64,000 bases of DNA from NCBI GenBank assembly GCA_016800925.1, contig JABCPU010000213.1, positions 52,366-116,365 of the forward strand, written 5' to 3'. How positions within the stretch are numbered: position 1 is the stretch's first letter; every line of letters begins with the position of its first letter. The translations under genes and the position numbers were made by a program. A model generated the notes under the pieces. It was not told the origin of the DNA, ran no database searches, and was given only the letters and a program-made list of their open reading frames with translations. Of this stretch, positions 1 to 9,846 are shown piece by piece. The DNA is from Suillus spraguei. Taxonomy: Eukaryota; Basidiomycota; Agaricomycetes; Boletales; Suillaceae.

Positions 1-740
1 TGACGATCGCCTGGGCATATACTCCATATGGCTCAAAAAATGCACAATGCTTTGTGGATTGACACTTGCACAAATGGGGCAAGAGAAGTGCTGCCTCATG
101 CCCATCTGCAGGTACCGGCTCCCTCAGGGAGCCGTAGCCAGAGGCAGGATAGCGCTACATGTGCCCCATTTGTGCAAGTGTCGATCAGCCATGCATTGTA
201 CATGTTGAGCAGTACGGAGTCTTTGCCCAGGCGATTGTCACAATGTGTAGAAGCCACCCCATTGATGACCAGCAAGTCTCGGACCATGTAACATGAAACA
301 TCCATTATCTGAATGGACAGATTAATCAGTGACGCATGGAGGACATAATGAGAAACACTCAGCAAATATCCAGTGCAGCAGCTCCCTCAGGGAGCCGATT
401 AATGTCATCAGTCACAGCAAACCAGCGGGTATGAAATGCACAAGTCGCACCTCACCCACCCACATTAGGCAATCAACAACCATGAGGGTGATCATTCATC
501 CCCATGTAGACATCGAGCAGGGCAATCACAGCAACCCTGAAAAAAATTAATTGTGAGGGTGATAATGAATTGTACCGCGCGTACATTATAAGTACCAACA
601 ACGGAGCTAACTCCAGACGACTGACAACCAACCACCTGCAACAAAAACTAACAGACCAACAAATCAACAAACTGACAAGCAGTAAGTGTACTCACCCAGT
701 AGTCGAGAAACACTAACACTGCCCGTGTTATGGAGCAGAC
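1..740. other. Upstream region without a clear gene
   Basis: I see no convincing gene. The stretch holds a long imperfect hairpin (61-182) and two copies of the GC-rich palindrome that recurs through the downstream SNF2-type gene, at 116-134 and 381-395. The short open frames here overlap the repeats and show no protein-like composition. The last 200 bases are A/C-rich and probably contain the promoter and 5' leader of the gene starting at 741. Confidence 0.5.
61..182. repeat. Imperfect hairpin centred on the GC palindrome
   Basis: A perfect 21-bp inverted repeat (61-81 with 162-182, beginning GACACTTGCACAAATGGGGC) encloses the 19-bp palindrome CGGCTCCCTCAGGGAGCCG at 116-134. The intervening bases also pair in part. 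The whole can fold as one long stem whose tip is the palindrome. No target duplication or coding capacity is visible. Confidence 0.75.
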
Positions 741-3700
741 ATGAGTCACAACTTGCAAAGTGCTGTGTTTATGCTCCTCCATTCCGGCAAGGACTGTATC
801 TTCGACGATGAGTCTGGGACTCTGGACGAGTTGTTTGGACTGACAGAGAAATTATTTGGCGAGTTGAACAAGTGGCTCACCGAAAAAGAAAGGGCGTTAA
901 TTCTTGCGATGGTCGAGGCGATTGACAAGAGGACAACGTCAGAAGCACATTACAAGGTACTCGAAGGTAAGAGCGAGGGAGGATGGAGTGCTGGATGTAC
1001 GGCCTTGAAGAAATGGTTCACGAAGCAAAAGATAACTCGTGGCCTGTGTGATCGCATTGACGAAGTGTACACTAATTTAGGAGTGTCTCCGATGCAACTG
1101 ATTAAAGAGGGACTGGAAGAAGGGGAGATATTTCCGAATATCAATGAGTCGGATCACGCCAAGGAGGACGTCATGATCGCTGTTGCTGGGGATCACGCAC
1201 TGGAGTGCACACCGCGTGGTCAGTTTCATGATGCTATAAACTCCATAAACCATCACGCATGGGAGCGTCACCGCAAATGCTTCAGGCGTGCAGAGAAGGC
1301 ATTGCCCATCAAGCAACTAGCTGCGACCACAGCTGTGAAAGGTGAGTGGTGTAGTTGTTAGACAAATGGTTGGTTACTCACGAGTAGCAGAGATTGAGGA
1401 TGCTGATGAGGTGACTGCAGCACAGCTGCGTCAGGCCACCAAGGCTGTCAAGACCCTCAGCATGGCAGTGGGCTGGTTCCCTGAGCAACAAGACAAAGTT
1501 GCCGAGTACGAGGAGTTTTTGAAGGAGGTCGTCATCGTTGCGGTGGCCAAAGCCAGGAAAGTGCCGAAGGAGAAGGTGACAGTCGAGACAGACAACACAC
1601 CTGGCTGTGCATAGTGCGGTCCCCTGGTGGAGCCGTTTGCTGGTTGACTCACCTTTTTGAACAGGCAAACGTGGTGCTCAGCATGCGCGCAAGGTGGAGA
1701 CCGCCTCTCTCGTGGCTGCAGGTGACGTAGAGGAAATCTGGGCGCTTTATGTTCAGCTTTTTGAAACTGAACCCGGTCAGTTAGAGGCTGTGCAAGACGA
1801 GGATGATATCGAGAACAGTGGTAAGGCTGCCTGGCTGGAAGCATCTGAGGACCTCGGCATTGATGGTTGGCACGAGATGGATAACGAGAAACTTGACCAC
1901 CTCCTCCAGTTTCCTGGTGGGAAGCCTGCTCTCTTTGCCGAGTTTCGTTCGAAAACAGGTTTGTGCGCATGGAATGAGGAGTCGGCGTCGAAATTTGTCG
2001 AAGACAACGAGGACATGGAGCTGTTGTCACTCCTGTGGCATCAACGGGTGGGTGTCACCGCCATGGTCGATAAGATTTGGTCCACGACCAAGTCAGATGT
2101 CGAGGTGCCAGGCATTCTAATCGCTGACGAGGTTGGCGTGGGTAAGACAGCCCTCACAATGGGCTTCATTGCCTTTGTGATCGACGCCTTCTGGGTCCAG
2201 GAAGTTGCAGCTGGTCGAGGGCGACCCGATGGTGTGACGTCGACCATCAACATGACAAATCTTCGCCCTGCACCGATACTTGGTGAGTGTCGCATTTTGT
2301 CACGGTCCTCTCAGGGAGCTGTTGGGTGGTGAGGTGTTGTTGCTGCTGCTGCTGTTGGTATGGCTGCTGCTGCTGTTGGTATGGCTGCTGCTGCTGTTGG
2401 TATGGCTGCTGCTGCTGTTGTTGAGCAGCATGACACGCAGCAGTCCCCTCAGGGAGCTGTTGGGTGGTGAGGTGTTGTTGCTGCTGCTGCGGCTGTTTGT
2501 GTTGCTGCTGTTGGTGTTGTTAAGCAACATAACACAGCAGTCCCCTCAGGGAGCCGTTGGGCGGTGAGGTGGTGTTGCTGCTGCTGTTGTTGAGCAGCGT
2601 GACACACCAGTCCCCTCAGGGAGCCGTTCCGCGGTGAGGTGGTGTTGCTGCTGTTGTTGAGCAGCGTGACACAGCAGTCCCCTCAGGGAGCCGTTCTGCG
2701 GTGACGTTGTGGTGGTGGTGCTGTTGAGCAGTGTGACATGCAGCAGTCCCCATAGAGAGCCATTGCGCGGTGGGGTGTTGTTGCTGTTGATGTTGCTGTT
2801 GATCAGTGTGACACGCAGCAGTCCCCATAGGGAGCCGTTGCGTGGTGAGGTGTTGTTGCTGCTGCTGTTGAGCAGCGTGATATGCAGCAGTCCCCTCATG
2901 GACCTGTTGCGAGATGAGGTGTTGTTGCTGCTGCTATTGAGCAGCGTGATACACAGCAGTCCCCTCAGCAAGCCGTATATTCATACAGAACTTATGACTC
3001 ACCTTGTCTGTACCCCCCACAGCTGAACGGCCATTTTTTGCTGGCCTTGATGCAATCCCCAACCTCCCCCACGTCATCATCGTCCCCAATTCACTCCACA
3101 GTCAGTGGTTCTCTGAGCTGCGTACCTTTTTCTCCCCAAAAGCTCTGGAAATTTATGACTATCCCACCGCCGAAAATGAGTTTGGAGACTTCTTCACCGG
3201 TGCATGGGCTCAGTCCTCAACCCCACTAATTCACCGCATTATATTGGTGAATCATTCAGTGAGTGTCTCATGAACATCAGCTGCAAGGACTCACTTTATG
3301 TCAGGTCATGACAACGAGCGGAAAAGTGTTCGACACCCGCAAGGGCAGTGCAGGACGCAACAGTAATAAGGCATCGGACGACATGCGCTCGCTGAGGTTG
3401 CGCAAGCAGGCTGCCAAATGCCTGTGGGCAGGACAGAAGTTTCTCACCGTGTCAGTGGACGAGGTCCATGACATGTGGAATCTCAAAGCCCAATTTTACG
3501 CGACCCTTGAGGTCACCAAGGCATCGCACGTGAAACTCCTGGCATCTGGCACACCATTGTATACAGGTCCGATGGTGAGTCACACACTATCGTTGTTGGG
3601 ATTGTAAGACTCACTGAATAACTAACATAGGATCTTTGCAACGTGGGCCGCTTGGCTCGCATCCCCTATTTCATGGGGAAGGTGGGCGACGAGCGTGACA

Positions 3701-5241
3701 AGGAGCATGTCAAGCAACTGCGTGCGGCCCGTCGTACCCTCACCCAGGAGGACAAGAATGATGCAGCGGCCCACACAGTTTGTTTGTTGGCAGGCAGTGC
3801 GACTAGCAATGAGGAAGAGCCGGATGCGAGGATCCACATTTGTGAGGCAACAACGACCTGGATCACCAAGATCAAACATGGCTACAAAGGCCGTGTCATT
3901 CGACGGACTGTCAACTCAACAACATTTGACGGGAAGAAGATCAACGACACCTTGATCCCCTACAAGATGGTGATCGTGCCTGTCCAACTCAACGAGAAAG
4001 AGCTGGAGATTAATGACAGCATCATGGCTCAGATCACGGGCTCGTGAGTGACTGTCTCCCTCAGGGGACTGACTGCTGACACACTGACTTAGCTCAATGG
4101 CTGCCACCGCTCTGGATGACACGTCCAATTTTAACACAGTAAGTCATCGGCTCCCTGAGAGGGCCGCACACTGACGCAAACACACTCACAGAAATTCTAC
4201 TTGGATGGCCGTACCAAGGTGGCATTCCCTCACCACCAGTCCCCTACCTACCCTGTCATGAAGTCTCTCGCTGAGTGGGACACGTTGAGGTCGACGAAAG
4301 TTGACACACTCATCATGCTATTGGCTTGGCATTTGGAAAGTGACGAGCATGTTACCTTCGACATCGACGAGGAAACCACCAAAGGTGCAGGTCCCCCCCC
4401 CTCCAACCAACTCGCCGACCCACTTCCTGCGACGCCCAATGCCAAATACATTGCCATGCTAGATCTCATGATGATGGGTACGCGCAAGATCTTGGTCTAC
4501 ATCGAGTTCCCGATGATGGCACCCCTGCTGCTATCATTGCTCAAACTGCACAACATCAATGCGCTGATCATTCATGGCAGCCATGGCGCCGACGAGCAAA
4601 ATGAGACTGTGTTACAATTTCACTCTGACCCCAATGTGAGGGTTCTCATATTTTCAAGTGTTGGAGCGGTCAGACTTAATCTCACTGCAGCGACAGTCGT
4701 CGTTCTCTTCGTGAGTGTTCCATTGCTCATCAACTCACTCATTTGACTCAACTTACAACTTACAATCATATTGAACAGGATCAGTGCTGGTCGCGCATGC
4801 TGGTCAACCAAATCATTGGGCGCGCTTGGTGCCTTGGCCAGCAAAAGGAGGTCGTAGTTTATAATATGGTTTCACTGGGGACAGTCGATGTGCTAATGCT
4901 TCATCATGGGGAGGGAAAAGGCAATATGTTGAATCAATTTTTGAGTGCCAATAAAGGTACGTATGCATTCCATGCTTTTGTTAGTGCTGTTTGCTTACAT
5001 GTTGGGAACAGACCTCGTCAAATCGATTAAATTGGGATTGGCTGGCCACGACCCTATTGACGACGACGATGATGACAACAATGAGGTTGAAATTGTCGGG
5101 CAACCCGCACCGACACCCGGCCCATCGAAGTCACGCAAGAAGGCCGTGCAGGGCAGCAAGAAACGGGTGACAAAGAATCTCGCTCAGACTGGTGACGCAG
5201 ATGGCGATATCCTCAACTTGACTCAAATGGCACTCCATGAC

Positions 5242-5275
<34 letters not shown>

Positions 5276-6537
5276 AAGAAGAAGGACAGACTGGCAAGGG
5301 TAAGGGGACGAGCAAGGGCAAGGGTAAGGGGAAGGCACCCGCTAAGCCAAAGGCAAAACCCAAGCCAAAGGCAAAGCCCAAAGGCAAGGGCAAGGGGAAG
5401 GCGACCGTTGAGGACGAGGACATCACTAGTGATGATACAGTTGGTAAAGCTGACATTGCCAAGGGTCAGACAGAGGCTCGTAAGTTGTTCATTCAACGTA
5501 TTTATTATTCCATGTATGTGCTACCTGCAATACACTAATGAATTTCATAGTGAATGCGCTTCCCAAAAGCTCGGCGACACAAGGTGCAACCGCTGAAACG
5601 ACCAGCGGTCCCCTGGGGGAGCCAGTTGTGGGTCACACTGCTGAGACAACTCGCAGTCCCCTGACGGAGCCGTCTGTCAGTGACACTGCTGCTAGCACAC
5701 TGGTCACTGCGGATGTTGACCATGAAGGCCAGGGGCCAAACAAGGACGGTGGAGCAGCAGTCTCACCTGCCGGTCCCCCCACAGAGCCGGAGGATCAGCG
5801 ATCAATGCCAACCCCACACCCAACCATAATCACAACAGCACCACCCATACCACCTGTGACCCCACAAGGTGCTTCTCAGACTGACGGTCCCCGTGGGGAG
5901 CCGCAGAGCCAGACTGCCAATGTGCAACGTGACCCTTGCTCTGCCCCTGTCACGCAGAACACTCTGCCCGCTCAAGGAGACAAGATGGACATCGACCCTT
6001 CGTCGCTGAACAAGGGCAAGTGTAAGTCTCGCACCCTCTTGTGTATATGTCACTGGAGTGTAATTTTTGACTGTAGCAGCTGAGACGAGCTTACCAGGCG
6101 ACATGGATCTCGATATTGGGAATGATCACAATGACTACCACCCAGATGTCGACCAAGATGTCCTGATGGACCAAGGCACCCAACAATCATCGCAGGAAAG
6201 AGCCACCGTGGACAAGTTGCTTGCAGACCTGATTGAATCTCAGTCTCAGAGTCACCAGCCGTCGTCTGAAAGCCAGTTGACTCCAGTTCCAAAGCCAACT
6301 CCAGATGCTACAGTGGTTCAAACGTCCCAGCCAACTCAAGATCTTGGAACTGCGGCCAAACGCCGAAGGACAGGTTCGTCGCCGACTGCATCAACCCCTT
6401 GTGGTGCTCCCTATGCCCCTTCTCCACCACACAAACGTGTCAATGTCCGCTCGTCAAATCCATCGAGTCCAATTGGGTCGCCTGATCGGACTACTAGTGG
6501 CGGCGCTGTGTTGCGTAACCGATCTGCTGTCAGATGA
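741..6537 (+). CDS. SNF2-family DEVH-box helicase/ATPase, multi-exon, probably catalytically impaired
   Basis: All SF2/SNF2 blocks are present in order across about ten introns: motif I DEVGVGKT (2128-2151), Ia VIIVPNSLHSQW, II DEVH (about 3460), III LLASGTP (about 3538), IV KILVYIEF, V (about 4660) and VI QIIGRAWCLGQ (about 4812). The tail is acidic (Asp run at 5236-5272), then Lys/Gly/Pro-rich, then Ser/Pro-rich. Read introns are 1342-1390, 1607-1664, 2283-3022, 3259-3304, 3575-3630, 4044-4092, 4139-4191, 4711-4778, 4957-5011, 5480-5550 and 6022-6079. Two motif residues look mutated: motif V has Arg where Gly is usual (4672-4674), and motif VI has Cys where the second Arg is usual (4830-4832). 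Family members remodel nucleosomes or translocate on dsDNA. The specific role is unknown. An RGG-rich frame at 6545-6634 may be an alternative or original C-terminus. Start chosen at the first ATG of the long first exon. Confidence 0.8.
2283..3022 (+). repeat. 740-nt intron made of about ten palindrome/CTG repeat units
   Basis: The other introns of this gene are 45-71 nt. This one is filled by degenerate units of about 65-95 bp. Each unit has a TGCTGCTGTTG tract, a GAGCAGCGTGACAC-like segment, CAGCAG, the palindrome (TCCCCTCAGGGAGCCG and variants, near 2304, 2442, 2541, 2611, 2678, 2746, 2820, 2890 and 2959) and then GGTGAGGT. The true donor is GTGAGTG at 2283 and the acceptor CCCCCCACAG ends at 3022. 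Translations of this region are repeat artefacts. Confidence 0.85.
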
Positions 6538-6880
6538 TGCACCAGGTCCTCAAGGGCATGGGGGATCTAGTCGTGGGGGATCAAGTCGTGGGGGATCCAG
6601 TCGTGGAGGCAGAGGTCGTGGTGGCCGGCATTGATGGTGTCACTTTGAGCTCCTTGCCCTTCATTGAACAATCATTCATTTCACGCATATAGCTAATACT
6701 CGTTGGTTGAGCTTTAGTGGTAGTTAATAATTCATTCATTGGGACACGTTACAGGTGACTCTGTACATAGTCGTATGGTACTTGTTGAAGCAATGTGAAT
6801 GTGTGTGTGCTCATTAAAATCAGCGTCAAACATATATTGGTGCGCAAATTGCTATACTATTGACCATCAGAATTGGACAA

Positions 6881-7218
6881 CATTATACACTATATGGCTA
6901 TATATTATATATATCTCAACACATTTTCATATTGTTTTGGATGTCTCATTTGATAGAGTACATCACTGGGATTCCATTGCACCAACTTTTAAGGAAATTG
7001 GTGGTCAGAAACATGAGTTATGATCATTTTACTGTTAACTGAGTGATTTAACTGAATCACTATATTAGGACAGTATAACTCCATCATAGGACATCAAATA
7101 TCTAACAGATGCACTGGTATATATACTATAGTGATGGGGATATATGATTTTGCACTCATTTCTAATATTGTCATATTATGTCTGCTGGTCCAGGGGGAGA
7201 GGGTGAGCAATCATCTTA
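6881..7218 (+). repeat. Leader of the satellite element, copy 1
   Basis: About 340 bp of AT-rich sequence that recurs almost unchanged at about 49752-50089, again directly upstream of the same 151-bp satellite. Leader plus satellite is therefore one dispersed element. Short open frames inside it are not supported. The preceding 6538-6880 is the AT-rich 3' flank of the helicase gene and holds nothing else I recognise. Confidence 0.8.
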
Positions 7219-8905
7219 CAAAAAATTGCTGGAGCTTCAAAACTTGGTGTGTTGTCTTCTATGACCTTCAAAACAATGGGAAGAAGCTTGGTTGCATGGT
7301 TGATGGTGCCTGAGATGTGTATCTTCAAATGTACCTACCACTACTATAGACTCTAGGTCTATCATCTGACAAAAAATTGCTGGAGCTTCAAGACTTGGTG
7401 TATCATCTTTAGTGACCTTGAAAATGGTAGGAAGCAGTTTTCTTATATGATAGGTCATGTCTAGTATGTCTGACTTGGGATGGGCCTCTACCTACTATAG
7501 ATACTAAGTCCATTATCTTACAAAAAATTGCTAGAGCTTCAAGACTTGATGTATCATCTTCAGTGACCTTCAAAATGGTAGGAAGCAGCTTTTCTAGATG
7601 ATAGGTCATGTCTAGAATGTTTGACTTGAGATGGGCCTCTACCTACTATAGGCACTAAGTCTATCATCTTACAAAAAATTGCTGGAGCTTCAAGACTTGG
7701 TGTATCATCTTTAGTGACCTTGAAAATGGTAGGAAGCAGTTTTCTTATATGATAGGTCATGTCTAGTATGTCTGACTTGGGATGGGCCTCTACCTACTAT
7801 AGACACTAAGTCCATCATCTTACAAAAAATTGCTAGAGCTTCAAGACTTGATGTATCATCTTCAGTGACCTTCAAAATGGTAGGAAGCAGCTTTTCTAGA
7901 TGATAGGTCATGTCTAGAATGTCTGACTTGAGATGGGCCTCTACCTACTATAGGCACTAAGTCTATCATCTTACAAAAAATTGCTGGAGCTTCAAGACTT
8001 GGTGTATCATCTTCAGTGACCTTCAAAATGGTAGGAAGCAGCTTTTCTAGATGATAGGTCATGTCTAGTATGTCTGACTTGAGATGGGCCTTTACCTACT
8101 ATAGACACTAAGTCTATCATCTTACAAAAAATTGCTGAAGCTTCAAGACTTGGTGTATCATCTTCAGTGACTTTTAAAATAGTAGGAAGCAGCTTTTCTA
8201 GATGATAGGTCATGTCCAGTATGTCTGACTTGAGATGGGCCTCTAGCTACTCTAAGCACCAAGTCTATCATCTGACAAAAAATTGCTGGAGCTTCAAGAC
8301 TTGGTGTATCATCTTCAGTGACCTTTAAAATGGTAGGAAGCAGCTTTTCTAGATGATAGGTCATGTCTAGTATGTCTGACTTGAGATGGACCTCTATCTA
8401 CTATAAGCACCAAGTCTATCATCTGACAACAAATTGCTGGAGCTTCAAGACTTGGTGTATTGTCTTCAGTGACCTTCAAAATGGTAGGAAGCAGCTTTTC
8501 TAGATGATAGGTCATGTCTAGAATGTCTGACTCAAAATAGGTCTCCACCTACTATAGGCACCAAGTCTATCATCTGACAAAAAATTGCTGGAGCTTCAAG
8601 ACTTGGTGTGTCATTTTTAGTGACCTTTAAAATTGTAGGAAGCAGCTTTTCTAGATGATAGGACATGTCTAGTATGTCTGACTTAAGATGAGCCTCTACC
8701 TACTATAGGCACTAAGTCTATCATCTTACAAAAAATTGCTGGAGCTTCAAGACTTGGTGTATCATCTTCAGTGACCTTCAAAATGGTAGGAAGCAGTTTT
8801 CCTGGATGATAGGTCATGTCTAGTATGTCTGACTTGAGATGGGCCTCTACCTACTATAGGCACTAAGTCTATCATCTTACAAAAAATTGCTGGAGCTTCA
8901 CTCTC
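7205..8905 (+). repeat. 151-bp satellite array, about 11 units
   Basis: Units begin around 7219, 7372, 7523, 7674, 7825, 7976, 8127, 8278, 8428, 8579, 8729 and 8880, each marked by AAAAAATTGCTGGAGCTTCA followed by GACTTGGTGTATCATCTTC and GGTCATGTCTAG. The period is 150-154 bp. The array stops abruptly inside a unit at about 8900. The 66-residue minus-strand frames spaced 151 bp apart are products of the repeat, not genes. Confidence 0.95.
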
Positions 8906-9393
8906 CCTTTTGGCTCCCTGGCCTCAGCTCCATCCTAATAATTTTGTTTTCCCGCAGCTTCAGACAACCTGTGGCAAATCACAACCCATAATTTGGTTTT
9001 ACCAATTTATTATTGTCTCCTCTGGGCCGTCATACCGGAAGCGCCAGTTTGACAACTGTGGGTGGTTTTGAACTTCTGTTGATTCTTTAAATCGAACCAC
9101 TCTACAAAGAACTCACAACTGTACCACCAACATCCATCTCAGTCCTGAGGTGACCCCGGTCGAGATTGCCTTGTCTATAGTTCGAAGCTGTTTGACCGAA
9201 GGAATCGATATATCAAATATTTATTGTTGTGACAACATCATGAGCATGAACAATGCTCGTACATGATTCTTAATCTTTACTCTGCTCAACAGTGACTCAC
9301 AACAACCCATAGTCTACGCTTCTTTGCCCCTTCCGATCTTCTTGACTATTGAATGTACGAGTTGCATTATCTACGTCTCTGACAAAACGCCTG
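8906..9393. other. No gene recognised
   Basis: Unique-looking sequence between the satellite and the small inverted-repeat element. I find no protein-like frame, RNA gene or repeat. Confidence 0.5.
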
Positions 9394-9666
9394 CATCAGG
9401 AAATTCACACATTCCTTGACGTGCCCTTATGCGGACTTATTTACACTTAACTGCCTTGGTGAAATTGAATCTACTTGTCCAAAATTTCAATGTGAATGAA
9501 TTCAGAAAAAAAAAGTTGAGATATATTAATATACATGTTTTATTGTATTTCGCACTCAAAAAATATAAGATATGCCAGGTGAATGATGTGAGAGAGAGCA
9601 AACAAGTTTTGAGATAAGTGAGTTAAGCTGATTAAGCATGTTAAGGAATGTGTGAATTTCCTGATG
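9394..9666. mobile_element. 273-bp MITE-like terminal-inverted-repeat element
   Basis: The ends 9394-9424 and 9636-9666 are inverted repeats of about 31 bp with two mismatches (outer part CATCAGGAAATTCACACATT). The interior is AT-rich and has no coding capacity. No clear target-site duplication is visible, so the superfamily cannot be assigned. It could instead be a fold-back remnant. Confidence 0.65.
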
Positions 9667-9846
9667 TGGCAGCGGTCCATTGCGATTGGCCGTCTTGCTA
9701 CCCAACATCCTCGTGCTTGGCCCGCTCCGGGTGATTTTTGGATGGGTGTTGATGGTCATATGGTTGCCTGTGCGAGCTGTTCTATGTCATACTAGGACGA
9801 CTACAGGGGCGCGGGCGAAAGACCGTACACCATAGTCCTATACAAT

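Noticed and set aside
5131..5496. Minus-strand hydrophobic frame opposite the Asp/Lys-rich helicase tail
   Set aside because: It is the complement of Asp (GAC) and Lys/Gly/Pro codon runs, a composition shadow of the plus-strand exon.
7237..8548. Series of 66-77 residue minus-strand frames spaced 151 bp apart
   Set aside because: They are the same peptide produced by the 151-bp satellite. The frames exist because the unit lacks stops in that phase, and there is no start context or domain.
7205..8905. Possible CRISPR-like array
   Set aside because: Units are fully repetitive 151-bp copies without unique spacers, in a eukaryotic genome.
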